The notes below the pieces were generated by a model. The model made no database searches and was not told where the DNA came from. It worked only from the letters and a program-made list of their open reading frames with translations. This document shows positions 6,716-16,191 of a stretch of 64,000 bases of DNA, piece by piece. The translations under genes and the position numbers were made by a program. Origin of the DNA: an uncultured Erysipelotrichales bacterium (GTDB lineage: Bacteria > Bacillota_I > Bacilli_A > Erysipelotrichales > Coprobacillaceae); NCBI GenBank assembly GCA_910579135.1, contig CAJTTM010000003.1, positions 62,001 to 126,000 on the forward strand. The letters are read 5' to 3'. Each line of letters starts with the position of its first letter. Positions within the stretch are counted from its first letter, which is position 1.

Positions 6716-9649
6716 TTATTTTACAATTTTTTTACTTTTAACTGTACTCCACTTTCCATATACTTTTGAACCTGTTGAATCCAACTTATATGCTCTTACC
6801 CTAACATGATATGTCTTTCCTTTTATTAATGTATATGTTGTACTTTTCCCTGTTAAATTCTTACTTGTTGCTTTACTAAAATTCTTTTTTGTACTGTATT
6901 GAATTTGATAGCCTTTCGCTCCTGTTGTTGCTTTATATGTTATCTTTAATTTCTTCCCTTTAACATTTGTTAATGTTGGTGTTTTTGCTTTTGCGACAGA
7001 AACCTTTGTCCATTTTGCATATAAAGTTTTATTTCCAGTGCTTCCTTTTGCTATTTGTGTAACTTTTGTTTTATAAGTACTTTGACTATACCATCCATTA
7101 AATGTATATCCTTTTCTGGTTGGATTTTTTAATGTGATTGTATTAGTTGTCACATTATATGATTTTGGATTTGATTGTTTGTTTGTACCACCATTAAGAT
7201 TGTATTTAATGGTATACTTATTCATTGTCCATTTTGCATATAACGTTTTATTTCCAGTACTTCCCTTTGATATTTGTGTGACTTTTGTTTTATAAGCACT
7301 ATCACTATACCATCCATTAAATGTATATCCTTTTCTAGTTGGATTTTTTAATGTGATTGTATTAATTATCACATTATATGATGTTGGATTTGATTGATTA
7401 TTTGTACCACCATTAAGATTGTATTGAATGGTATACTTATTCATTGTCCACTTTGCATATAGTGTTTTATTTTCAGTACTTCCCTTTGGTATTTGTGTAA
7501 CCTTTGTTTTATAAGCACTATCACTATACCATCCATTAAATGTATATCCTTTTCTAGTTGGATTTTTTAATGTGATTGTATTAATTATCACATTATATGA
7601 TGTTGGATTTGATTGATTATTTGTACCACCATTAAGATTGTATTGAATGGTATACTTATTCATTGTCCACTTTGCATATAGTGTTTTATTTTCAGTACTT
7701 CCCTTTGGTATTTGTGTAACCTTTGTTTTATAAGCACTATCACTATACCATCCATTAAATGTATATCCTTTTCTAGTTGGATTTTTTAATGTGATTGTAT
7801 CTGATATCATTTGATATGTTGATGGATTTGATTGGTTGTTTGTACCTCCATCAAGATTATATTTAATGATATAATTATTTGGTATCCATTGCGCATATAA
7901 AACAACGTTATCATTTTGCTTAGTTGTAAGACGACTTCCCTCTTGCATATCTAAATAATGAATTCCTGTGCCATCTTTTTCAGTATTCCATCCATCAAAA
8001 GTATATCCAAATTTTTCATATGAATTTTTTAAAAGGTTTTGAGATTCATTATAAAAGAACTGTTGTTCTGGCATGGCTGTACCTTGTCCACCATTAGCAT
8101 CAAAAGAAACATGATAACAATTAGCAGCAAAAATAGCTTCATACACTGCTTCAACATATACCCCAGATTGCTTTTGAGGAACAAAATATTCATCTTGACT
8201 AACTATATTTCTTTCTTCATCTTCCCAATGTAGAAAATAATATCCTGGATTAGCAATAGCTTTCGCTCCTTCTGGTATTCCATTTTCTTTATGAAATGTT
8301 TCCCAATCAATGCTTACAATTCCCATATCTGAATCTTCACACCAATAACTCACAACAACATTATCACCTTTTTTTACAATCCATTGTCCATTAGACTGTT
8401 GTTCAAAAGTAAAACCACTTTGAGTTGGATAAGGATTATAAGAAAAGCCTCCATCTATTTTAGGATTAGTTTCAATATAAACATGATCCGTTAAAACCAA
8501 ACCAGAATATCCATTATATCCACCAGTTGTTTCAAATGCTGTTATTCCTGTAACATTCCCTAATATTTTTATTGTAGATTGATTCCCAAGTATTACTCTT
8601 CCTCCTCCTACAAAATCATTGAATTCTATATGATTATAATTTGATAAATCTAAAGCTCCATTTTCATGAATAACAATATTCATCTTCTCATTTTCCCATG
8701 ATGTCAATTCCTTTGGTTGTAATGCTCCTTGATTAACCGTTAATTGAGCAAGATTTTTTAATGAAAGATTAGAATTTAAATAAGTTGTACTTAATGATAC
8801 ATTTGTTCCTTTTTTTGCACCACTACCATCTACATTAGCTATTGAAGCATTATCTAATACAATATCTACTTTACCACTTACTGGATATAAATTCCCATCT
8901 GGATGAGGTGGTAATGGTTCAGTAAAATCAAACCAATTATCTTTGTCATAATAGTTTTCTTTTGCTCCAGAAGCATAAATATCTCCTAAGTTTGCATTTT
9001 TGGTATTTTGAATACATATTGATGTATCTCCATTATATTCTCCATTTATACTTCCAGCATATATATTTCCAAATTCATTTTTTCCATAAAGATTGATTTG
9101 AGCATTTTGTCCAGTTTCTGGTCCAATATGATTTCCTTCCAAATCATAAAGTCCACCACCGATAATGTCAATTGAACTATATCCCAAATTACGAGAAGTA
9201 TTATTTAATGTCAATGAATGTCCATTAGCAAAAATATAATCATGATATCTATATGCAAAATCTATCTCAATATTTTTAAAAGTCACATCGCCACCTAACA
9301 TTATTCCAGCAGATCGACTTAGTAATGAAGCTTGTGTTGTTTCTAAGTCTGATTGAATTGTTACTGACTTATCAATGACAAAAGGTAACTCTCCAGGTTG
9401 TATATTAAGAAAAGCTCCTTTTGAAGATACAATATATATGATTCCTCCATCAGCTACATTTTCTACAGCATCTTCAAATCTACTATATGGATTCTCTTTA
9501 GTCCCATCTCCTGATATATGACTTGAACTTTCATTCATAGCTGTATATACAATATTTTGTATTTCCTTAGCATGAGAAGGTATAATTAATATAGAAATCA
9601 TTGAAACGAGAACAATGAACAAATAACTTATTTTTTTGAGTATTGCCAT
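6716..9649 (-). CDS. Secreted protein with beta-helix-like region, InlB B-type repeats and Fn3-like C terminus
   Basis: A 977-residue exported protein. A signal peptide (residues 1-28, ending PSHA) is followed by about 400 residues starting GDGTKENPYSRFEDAVENV, a pattern of pectin-lyase-like beta-helix surface proteins with repeated Asn/Gly turns. Next come one diverged and four well-conserved Listeria/Bacteroides repeats (PF09479), each ending with a KGYTFNGWYS...YAKW pattern, and then a Fn3-like domain (about 890-977) with GYQIQYSTKKNF and VRVRAYKLD. No LPXTG or SLH anchor is seen, so it is released or held through the repeats or C terminus. The C-terminal domain recurs in the proteins at 51724 and 54241. 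The start is well supported by GAAAGGAAAAG just upstream. It lies outside the polysaccharide operons; its function is unknown, and adhesion or glycan binding is possible. Confidence 0.85.
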   Translation of the reverse strand: MAILKKISYLFIVLVSMISILIIPSHAKEIQNIVYTAMNESSSHISGDGTKENPYSRFEDAVENVADGGIIYIVSSKGAFLNIQPGELPFVIDKSVTIQSDLETTQASLLSRSAGIMLGGDVTFKNIEIDFAYRYHDYIFANGHSLTLNNTSRNLGYSSIDIIGGGLYDLEGNHIGPETGQNAQINLYGKNEFGNIYAGSINGEYNGDTSICIQNTKNANLGDIYASGAKENYYDKDNWFDFTEPLPPHPDGNLYPVSGKVDIVLDNASIANVDGSGAKKGTNVSLSTTYLNSNLSLKNLAQLTVNQGALQPKELTSWENEKMNIVIHENGALDLSNYNHIEFNDFVGGGRVILGNQSTIKILGNVTGITAFETTGGYNGYSGLVLTDHVYIETNPKIDGGFSYNPYPTQSGFTFEQQSNGQWIVKKGDNVVVSYWCEDSDMGIVSIDWETFHKENGIPEGAKAIANPGYYFLHWEDEERNIVSQDEYFVPQKQSGVYVEAVYEAIFAANCYHVSFDANGGQGTAMPEQQFFYNESQNLLKNSYEKFGYTFDGWNTEKDGTGIHYLDMQEGSRLTTKQNDNVVLYAQWIPNNYIIKYNLDGGTNNQSNPSTYQMISDTITLKNPTRKGYTFNGWYSDSAYKTKVTQIPKGSTENKTLYAKWTMNKYTIQYNLNGGTNNQSNPTSYNVIINTITLKNPTRKGYTFNGWYSDSAYKTKVTQIPKGSTENKTLYAKWTMNKYTIQYNLNGGTNNQSNPTSYNVIINTITLKNPTRKGYTFNGWYSDSAYKTKVTQISKGSTGNKTLYAKWTMNKYTIKYNLNGGTNKQSNPKSYNVTTNTITLKNPTRKGYTFNGWYSQSTYKTKVTQIAKGSTGNKTLYAKWTKVSVAKAKTPTLTNVKGKKLKITYKATTGAKGYQIQYSTKKNFSKATSKNLTGKSTTYTLIKGKTYHVRVRAYKLDSTGSKVYGKWSTVKSKKIVK
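7007..7882 (-). repeat. Four tandem 219-bp repeats
   Basis: Four head-to-tail units of 219 bp (73 codons) cover 7664-7882, 7445-7663, 7226-7444 and 7007-7225, and encode the InlB B-type repeats. The two middle units are nearly identical, and the shared parts of neighbours match over more than 100 bp (for example 7442 onward against 7661 onward). Such identity at nucleotide level points to recent duplication or gene conversion and makes copy-number change likely. Confidence 0.85.
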
Positions 9650-10002
9650 AATCTTTTCCTTTCTATTTTTGTTTTTATATTATTCTTTAACTATAATATA
9701 TCATATTCAAATTATTAAAACTATACATATCCATTTTTTAAGGTATATAAATTCTTATTTTATTTTTTTGTACCATTATAATACCAGTCTTTAAATTAAC
9801 CTTTAAGCATTGAATAAGAATTGATTTTAATCTATTATTCTTCTTAAATAAAAAAACTATGTTATCAAATTCTAACAACTTTAATGTAACATACATCAAA
9901 ATATCATTAGAGTTAGAAACAATAAACAGAATACTTTCACATTCAAAACTAAAAAAGCCAACTCTTTAGTTGACTTTTTAACAATCTCAGTTAAAAATTG
10001 TT
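9650..10002. other. 353-bp intergenic region without a gene
   Basis: Very AT-rich. It must hold the promoter of the 977-aa protein, but no hexamer pair stands out; an extended -10-like TGGTATTAT (minus strand, about 9780-9790) is the best but weak candidate. The manA terminator lies at 9951-9979. No coding frame of note. Confidence 0.5.
9951..9979 (-). terminator. Intrinsic terminator after manA
   Basis: On the minus strand AAAAAGTCAACT, a 4-nt loop and AGTTGGCTTTTTT form an 8-bp core stem (with one G-U pair) extended by A/T pairs and ending in a T run, 24 nt after the manA stop. Confidence 0.75.
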
Positions 10003-10953
10003 CTATAGAATTGTTTTAATAAAACTGACATTTCCTTCTATCTTATAAAAACCTTGCTGAGCAGGGACAAAAATACTGTCACCTTTTTTAATATTTATAT
10101 CATTAATTTTTCCTTCACCATCTAAAATAGTTAATGCCTGAAATGTTTCCTTAGTGACTTCTTGCTGGTAAACACCTTTTACATCATATTTTATACATGT
10201 AAAATACTCATTTTTCGTAAGTAACAATTCTTCATAGTTTTCATTTTTAATAAATTTTCCATCTGGATCACCATTTTTTCCACTTGGAAGTAAACAAGAC
10301 ACATCTACTGCCTTATCAATATGAAGTTCTCTAGGTTTTCCGTCTACTCCTAATCTTTTAAAATCATAAACTCTATAAGTAGAATTAGAACATTGTTGTA
10401 TTTCTGCGATAATCAATCCTGCCCCAATAGCATGAATTGTTCCTGCTTTAATATAAAAACAATCTCCTTTTTTTACTTCTACTTTCTTTAAATAATCACA
10501 AATCGTATTATCTTCAATATATTGACGATATTCTTCTTTGCTCATTTCTTTATTAACACCATAATATAAAAAAGAACCAGGATCCGCCTCTAAAACATAC
10601 CAAAATTCATTTTTCCCAAATTCACCTTCATTTTTTAATGCATATTCATCATCTGGATGAACTTGAATACTTAATGCCTGTTTAGCATCTATAAACTTAA
10701 TAAGAATTGGGAAATTATTATATTTATCACAATGTGTTCCCCAAATGGATTTAGGTTGCTTTTCAATATAATCTTTAAATAACATACCAGAATACTCACC
10801 ATTAACAATAATACTACTTCCATCTTTATGATTAGATAATTCCCATGTTTCAGCAACTTTCTCTAAATCACTTTCTTTGTTGTAAAATTCTACTAACTTT
10901 CTACCACCCCATAAATAGTCTTTAATAGCTGGTTTTAATTTTAATATTTCCAT
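10003..10953 (-). CDS. manA: Mannose-6-phosphate isomerase, class I
   Basis: A 316-residue zinc enzyme interconverting fructose-6-phosphate and mannose-6-phosphate. The type I signature QALSIQVHPDDEYA (about residues 90-103) supplies the zinc-binding His, NEFWYVLEAD follows, and the cupin AGTIHAIGAG with EIQQCSNSTYRVYDF completes the site. Length equals that of Firmicutes class I enzymes. It stands alone with its own terminator. With the phosphohexomutase (38793) and manC (40401) it gives a full route from fructose-6-phosphate to GDP-mannose, so it probably feeds the polysaccharide locus that starts 3 kb to the right. GGAGGCC (10957-10963) precedes the ATG. Confidence 0.93.
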   Translation of the reverse strand: MEILKLKPAIKDYLWGGRKLVEFYNKESDLEKVAETWELSNHKDGSSIIVNGEYSGMLFKDYIEKQPKSIWGTHCDKYNNFPILIKFIDAKQALSIQVHPDDEYALKNEGEFGKNEFWYVLEADPGSFLYYGVNKEMSKEEYRQYIEDNTICDYLKKVEVKKGDCFYIKAGTIHAIGAGLIIAEIQQCSNSTYRVYDFKRLGVDGKPRELHIDKAVDVSCLLPSGKNGDPDGKFIKNENYEELLLTKNEYFTCIKYDVKGVYQQEVTKETFQALTILDGEGKINDINIKKGDSIFVPAQQGFYKIEGNVSFIKTIL

Positions 10954-11080
10954 ATTGGCCTCCTTATTTCTTTATTTTTATTATATATTTTTAAATATAA
11001 ATAACAATAAATACAAAGTAAGTTTCAATGAAATTTCATATTAATTAGTCAAACTTTATTTTTTTGAAATCTTGTTTCAT

Positions 11081-11104
11081 AAAAAAAGATTGCCTAAGCA
11101 ATCT
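11081..11104 (-). terminator. Terminator overlapping the deacetylase stop codon
   Basis: AGATTGC and GCAATCT form a perfect 7-bp stem with a 4-nt loop (11087-11104), followed on the minus strand by seven T. The stem begins within the last codons of the deacetylase gene. Confidence 0.8.
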
Positions 11105-12509
11105 AATTATTCACACCATGATGAGGAGTAAATGTTGAATCATCAATTCCCTTAAACTTATAGCCTTTCTTTTTATAATATTCTATAATCTTAGGCAAAG
11201 CATCTACAGTTGTCGATTTTGCTTTTGTATCATGAGCAAGAATCATTATATTCTTTGATTTATAGACTGTTGCATTCTTAATAAGTTTGCTTACTGCAAC
11301 ACTGTTTCCTGAAGCATCTGTTGTATCACCATTCCAATCATAGAATTGATAACCTCTTTTTTGAACTTCTACAACTAATTTAGACATAATACCTTTACAA
11401 TATTTTCTAGAGATTGTATTAGATGATCCTCCTGGAAATCTAATATATTTAGGTACATATCCTATAATATTTTTCACCATATTTCCAACCTTATTCAAAT
11501 CATCAAAATACGCCTTTAAAGAAGAATATACTTTTTTATAATTATGAGAATATGTATGTAATGCAATAGTATGTCCTTTATCATGAGCTTCTTTAATTAA
11601 ATGATTATATTTCTTACCATTTCCAGTCACAAAGAAAGTCGCTTTCGCATCATAACGATCCAATATATCTAATATCTTCTTTGTGTTCTCTGATGGTCCA
11701 TCATCAAATGTAAGATAAACAATTTTTTCTTTACTTTGTGGTACCTTTACAATAACTTTATCTTTTACAATATTCACTTTTTGTTTATATTTATTTTTAT
11801 TACCACAGCGATCTGTGACAATATAAACAATTTGATAATTTCCTATTTTTTTATTATCAACTTGACTTGAATCAACTTCTACTTTTGGATTAGGATCTAA
11901 ATTATCTTTTGCAATGATTCCTGATAAATAATTAATTTTTGTCCCAATAGAAGCCCTAATATCTTTTACTCCCTCAAGTATCGGTTTTTCTTTATCGTCA
12001 ACTAATGTTAATAAAGCTTCTTTTTCAGTTTCATTATTAGCTTCATCACTAACTATAATAGTAATCTTTTGTTCCCCTGCTTTATCAAATGAATATGATT
12101 CTTTATATCTAACAGTTGTTTTTGTTTGATCTTTTATATTTTTCACAAATTCTTCTGGTTGAACATTAACACCAACTTCTGAATGCAAATCTTGAATATC
12201 AAATTCTGGTGCTTTTGTATCTACAACATTAACTGTTAATGTATATTCATCTTTATCTAATATATATTTAATATCATATTTTCCTAAAACATCTTTGTTT
12301 ACATTTGATTGTATTTTTATATTATTTTTGTCTCCCTCAACACTCTTTATAAAAGTTATGGGATCAAATTGACTGTTAATTTCTACATCTTCACTATCAT
12401 GATTAAATTGAATTTTACCCTTAGGTATTGTTATATTAAAAAATATGATAAAAATAAAAATTATACATATTATATATAAAGCTAATTTTTTTATGTTATT
12501 TCTTTCCAT
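11103..12509 (-). CDS. Membrane-anchored polysaccharide deacetylase (NodB/CE4) with Ig-like domains
   Basis: A 468-residue protein that should remove N-acetyl groups from a cell-envelope glycan such as peptidoglycan or an exopolysaccharide. One transmembrane segment (about residues 9-26) places the rest outside. Residues about 35-250 form two or three bacterial Ig-like domains (DUF5011-like, with VVDTKAPEFD, DDKEKPILEG and YIVTDRCGNKNKYKQKV patterns). The CE4 domain (about 263-460) has every motif: TFDDGPS (267-273, catalytic Asp and metal Asp), HTYSH (318-322, metal His pair), RFPGG (357-361), DWNGD (391-395) and LAHD (424-427). It diverges from the YihY gene. The catalytic set is complete, so activity is likely; the substrate is not shown. 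Confidence 0.9.
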   Translation of the reverse strand: MERNNIKKLALYIICIIFIFIIFFNITIPKGKIQFNHDSEDVEINSQFDPITFIKSVEGDKNNIKIQSNVNKDVLGKYDIKYILDKDEYTLTVNVVDTKAPEFDIQDLHSEVGVNVQPEEFVKNIKDQTKTTVRYKESYSFDKAGEQKITIIVSDEANNETEKEALLTLVDDKEKPILEGVKDIRASIGTKINYLSGIIAKDNLDPNPKVEVDSSQVDNKKIGNYQIVYIVTDRCGNKNKYKQKVNIVKDKVIVKVPQSKEKIVYLTFDDGPSENTKKILDILDRYDAKATFFVTGNGKKYNHLIKEAHDKGHTIALHTYSHNYKKVYSSLKAYFDDLNKVGNMVKNIIGYVPKYIRFPGGSSNTISRKYCKGIMSKLVVEVQKRGYQFYDWNGDTTDASGNSVAVSKLIKNATVYKSKNIMILAHDTKAKSTTVDALPKIIEYYKKKGYKFKGIDDSTFTPHHGVNN

Positions 12510-12678
12510 ATCCTATACTCCATCCTTTCTTATTATAACATAATATTTGATAAAATCTAGACATATATCACATAATTAGTTAGGCTATGCTTACTTTCAA
12601 ATAATAAAAACTTCTTTTATCATTTTTTATAGGAATATACACAAAAATTTAGTAAAATAGATGTTAGGAGGGAGAAAT

Positions 12679-13506
12679 ATGAAGAAGTATGTAAAAAAGA
12701 TCTATTATGCAATTTATAATCGTTATTTAGACTATCGTTATAAAATCCCTGAAAATGCAGGTATCTGTTTTTCATATTATTTGATTATGTCTATTATACC
12801 TATTTGTTCTATTTTAGCTTTTTTAGCTTCTTTGTTGAATATTGATCTTACGATCATGAGAGATTTTTTAAAACAATTTTTAACTGCTGATTTTGCGGAT
12901 ATTATTATATCTGCTTTATCTTCAAAAGAAATAAAAATGTCTTCAATTGTTGCGATTGGTGTATCTTTCTGGGTCGTAAGCAAAGGTATTAATCAGCTTT
13001 ATGGTATAACAAAAAATCTTTTCCCGCCTAATCATGAACGTCATTTTATTATTGAAATGATACTTTCAATCGCTAAAACTATATTAGTTTTCATATTATT
13101 GATAGTAATTATTTCTTTACTTAGTTTTTTACCTATTATTAATTCTATTTTTCCTTTAAATGAATTAATATTATTTGATGATATATATTTATTTTTAATA
13201 TTCTTTATTATTTTATTTTTACTATACAAGATTATTCCAGATGTCCATGTGAATGTAAAAGATATATTTATTGGTTCTTTTGCATCTGCATCATTGTTAA
13301 CTCTTCTTCTAAAAGCATTGGAATTATATTTTAGTTTTTCTAATTATACTAATGTTTATGGATCTTTTGCATCTATTGCGATTATTTTGTTTTCTTTTAC
13401 AATTGTTGCAGAAGTTATTTATATTGGTTTATATATCATGTTTGAGGCTCACATGAAACGTTTAATAGACTTATTACAATCACAAATGAAAGAAAAAAAT
13501 CAATAA
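12679..13506 (+). CDS. YihY/BrkB family membrane protein
   Basis: A 275-residue polytopic inner-membrane protein (PF03631) with about six hydrophobic segments. The family's early motif is seen: GICFSYYLIMSIIPI (residues about 28-42), with the later FWVVSKGINQLY. Function is unsettled in the family; the old RNase BN assignment was wrong. The start is ATG 12679, not the in-frame ATG at 12661, because TAGGAGGGAG (12664-12673) lies between them and is an ideal ribosome binding site. A bidirectional terminator follows. Confidence 0.85.
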   Translation: MKKYVKKIYYAIYNRYLDYRYKIPENAGICFSYYLIMSIIPICSILAFLASLLNIDLTIMRDFLKQFLTADFADIIISALSSKEIKMSSIVAIGVSFWVVSKGINQLYGITKNLFPPNHERHFIIEMILSIAKTILVFILLIVIISLLSFLPIINSIFPLNELILFDDIYLFLIFFIILFLLYKIIPDVHVNVKDIFIGSFASASLLTLLLKALELYFSFSNYTNVYGSFASIAIILFSFTIVAEVIYIGLYIMFEAHMKRLIDLLQSQMKEKNQ

Positions 13507-13534
13507 ACAACCAATATATTTTCTAACCCTTCAT

Positions 13535-13574
13535 AAAAAAACAAAGACTTTAATATACAGTAGTCTTTGTTTTT
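13535..13574. terminator. Bidirectional terminator between YihY gene and the polysaccharide operon
   Basis: ACAAAGACT (13541-13549) pairs with AGTCTTTGT (13562-13570) around a 12-nt loop, flanked by A6 on the left and T5 on the right, so it works for both strands. It ends both the rightward YihY gene and the leftward polysaccharide operon. Confidence 0.75.
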
Positions 13575-13636
13575 ATATAAAGTTGATTATATCTATAAAT
13601 ATTCCCTTTATACTATATAATAAACAAGTTTTCAAT

Positions 13637-14675
13637 TTATTGTATTTTTCTTTTTGGGTTTAAAATTTGATTTAATATATTAGAACATATAATTGAAGCA
13701 AGCAAATAAATTATTGTATATAATAGAACTTGACTTTGAGATGTTAATTCTAAATGAACTCCTACTATCAGTGCATCTCTAATTATAATATGAACCACAT
13801 ACATTTCTAATGTAAAACTACCTACATAACATAAAAATTTATTGATAAAAGTATTTTCAAAATATGGGAGCATTATTATTATAAAAAATATGGTCCCCAC
13901 CCCTAAAGCTCCTCTAAATAATCTTCCAACTAAACTTGCAATGTGTCCATAATAACCCCAATGATTAAGTGCATAATATACAGGACCTTTGGTCATTAAT
14001 AATAGTAACATAAACAATAAAAAATAAGTATTTATTTCTTCGCTATTATATACCTTTTCACCTATCAAACATCCAATTATAAATATTGGTATTCTCGAAA
14101 AAAGAATTTCAACCCTATAATAAAACTTTGGATATAAAATAAGAATCATAAATAACATTAATACATATACACATACTAAAATATATATAATTTTCTTTTG
14201 ATCTCGCTCCATAAAATAGTATATATATGGATAAATGAAATAACAAAGCATTATACATCCTAAAAACCAAAACATTCCTACTTTATTCATACAGAAAAAA
14301 ATTTGTTTTACAAATGACATCCAATTTAAAGCAAAAATAAAATATCTTATTATAAAATATGGAATACATACACAAATATACACTTTTAAAATTTTTGAAA
14401 ATCTTCTTTTATAAAACTCTTTAAATATCTTTTTTTTATCTAGATCATCATATTTCGCATATAGCTTTTTTCATTGAAAAATATAATGAAATTCCTGACA
14501 AAAACAAAAAAATATCTACACCTATACCACCATTTTTTAAAATCAAAGAAGAAACCCAAGGGTAGTTCATTTTATCAGAATTAATTTCAAAAACATGAAA
14601 TAAAGTAATCCATAATATTGAAAACCCATATAATTGACTCCTGTATTTACTAAGCATTCTCCAATTTAATTTCAT
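13637..14675 (-). pseudogene. Acyltransferase 3 family gene, frameshifted at an A6 tract
   Basis: Two pieces of one membrane O-acyltransferase (Acyl_transf_3, OatA/OafA-like). The first frame starts at ATG 14675 and runs to 14448, carrying the family's N terminus (LYGFSILWITLFHVFEI with the active-site-type His, then GGIGVDIFLFLSG). The second frame covers the remaining transmembrane segments down to 13637. Reading one A fewer in the minus-strand A6 tract (14466-14471) joins them into about 350 residues through SMKKLYAKYDDLDKKKIFKEF, the normal family length, with no other break. It is the last gene of the left operon, and the product would acylate a polysaccharide. It may be a true pseudogene, a slippage-controlled gene or a sequencing error. 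Confidence 0.8.
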
Positions 14676-14735
14676 TTAAACTAACATACCTTTCTGTCCA
14701 TAATCTTATATTCATAAAACTTTAATTTATTTCTG

Positions 14736-15782
14736 TTATTTTTTTGTTCTTCTATTAGTTTGAGAATATACCAATAAAAAAGAACAATATTTATTTATAA
14801 GATAACTTATTACAATACATACAATTAATGTTATACAAGTCATTGTCCCTAAAACACAAAATGTAGGAATACTTTCAAAATAATTAAATCCTATTTTACA
14901 AATATTAATTATTAATTTATGTGTAAAAAAGATAATTAACGTATTTCTTCCAATATAAGTCAAAATATCAGTGAACTTTTGATTATGAATATATTCTAAT
15001 AATAATGAAAGACTCGTTATAAATAAACAGCCACATAATGCACATGTCACAAATAATAGATAATTTCCATATTGAGCAGTAGCCATTAAGATATAACTAT
15101 TTTCATTAATTTCATTCCATTGATAAGATAATGTTAAAACAAAAGTGATTATACAGACTATTGGTAATATAATATATTTCTTTTCTTTTTTTCTAACATA
15201 ATCTATGGCTGGTCTTATGAAATGACCTATACTATAGAATCCTAAAGAAGTAAAAACCACATCTATACCCATTGGATAACCAAATTCTAAATTTGGTAAT
15301 ATTAATCCTATCATAAATGTTATAATTATGATCATTGAATAAAACAAATTTGATTGAATCTTTGTTTTCTTTTGTATATATACAAATAACTCAAAAAAAC
15401 AAACAGTCAAAAACATAACTGGTAAAAACCACAGAGAAGATAAGCTCTTAGCCTTTATTATAGACTCGTAACTTCCATAAAGTATTTTTAATAAATTTTT
15501 AATTGATAATGGTGCGTAGATAATAGCCCAAACAAAATATGGATATAACAAATTTCCTATCTTAGAGTATAAAAAATGAAGCTCTATATCTTTATCCCTT
15601 TTCTTTTTAACATTGACCACTAATCCAGACGCAAAAAAGAACAATGGCATATGAAAAGAATATATCCATGTCTTACAATCTGCATTCGCAAAATTAATAT
15701 GGCCAATAATAACTAATATAATCCCTATTGCTTTGATATAATCAATATAGGGTAATCTCTTTTTATTCATCGACTTTTTCAT
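14736..15782 (-). CDS. Acyltransferase 3 family membrane protein
   Basis: About 348 residues with roughly ten hydrophobic segments. The N terminus has the family pattern LPYIDYIKAIGIILVIIGHI (conserved His) and then SFHMPLFFFASGLVV (second conserved His and the FxSG motif), so it is an O-acyltransferase modifying a sugar, as expected in a polysaccharide operon. The start is uncertain: ATG 15782 or ATG 15770, both overlapping the end of the cytidylyltransferase gene by 20 and 8 nt, and a TTG at 15791 is also in frame. The overlap suggests coupled translation. It is intact, unlike the paralogue directly downstream. Confidence 0.85.
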   Translation of the reverse strand: MKKSMNKKRLPYIDYIKAIGIILVIIGHINFANADCKTWIYSFHMPLFFFASGLVVNVKKKRDKDIELHFLYSKIGNLLYPYFVWAIIYAPLSIKNLLKILYGSYESIIKAKSLSSLWFLPVMFLTVCFFELFVYIQKKTKIQSNLFYSMIIIITFMIGLILPNLEFGYPMGIDVVFTSLGFYSIGHFIRPAIDYVRKKEKKYIILPIVCIITFVLTLSYQWNEINENSYILMATAQYGNYLLFVTCALCGCLFITSLSLLLEYIHNQKFTDILTYIGRNTLIIFFTHKLIINICKIGFNYFESIPTFCVLGTMTCITLIVCIVISYLINKYCSFLLVYSQTNRRTKK

Positions 15783-16191
15783 CCTTAACAACTCTCAAAT
15801 CAGTTGAACATATACCATCAGTATGAGGTAAAAAAACAACATCAACACCTCTTTGTTTTAAATCTTTCGTCGTTTTTGCCCAACGTGATGAACCTTTCCA
15901 ATCATCCCCTATAAAAACAACATCAAAGTGAACCTTTTTTAACATTTCTGTTTTCGATAAAGTATCAGCTACAATACATTCATCAACTGCTTTAATATTT
16001 TCTACAATATACTTCCTTTCATCTTGATTAATAATAGGAGTTTTATTTTTATAATTTTGTACAAGTTCATCAGAATTGACTCCAACAACTAATATATCAC
16101 AATATTTTTTAGCGTTATTAAGCAAATTTAAATGTCCTACATGAAACATATCATAGACACCTTGAGTGTATCCTATTTTATATTTCTTCAT
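15763..16191 (-). CDS. TagD-like cytidylyltransferase
   Basis: A 142-residue nucleotidyltransferase of the glycerol-3-phosphate/cholinephosphate cytidylyltransferase type. The signature GVYDMFHVGH (residues 11-20) is the (H/Y)xGH nucleotide-binding motif, and the later RKYIVENIKAVDE and FIGDDWKGS match TagD. It would form a CDP-activated alcohol from CTP; CDP-glycerol fits best because a CDP-glycerol-type transferase lies at 19656. CDP-choline-like products cannot be excluded given the two LicD genes. ATG 16191 is chosen because GGGGTGA (16197-16203) sits 5 nt upstream. It overlaps the LicD gene by 14 nt and the next acyltransferase gene, forming a tightly coupled trio. Confidence 0.85.
   Translation of the reverse strand: MKKYKIGYTQGVYDMFHVGHLNLLNNAKKYCDILVVGVNSDELVQNYKNKTPIINQDERKYIVENIKAVDECIVADTLSKTEMLKKVHFDVVFIGDDWKGSSRWAKTTKDLKQRGVDVVFLPHTDGICSTDLRVVKDEKVDE

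Noticed and set aside
7007..7882. CRISPR-like array
   Set aside because: The 219-bp units are in-frame protein repeats, without short repeats separated by unique spacers.
13637..14675. Two separate small membrane protein genes
   Set aside because: Together they make one complete acyltransferase when a single A is removed, and the second frame has no plausible start.
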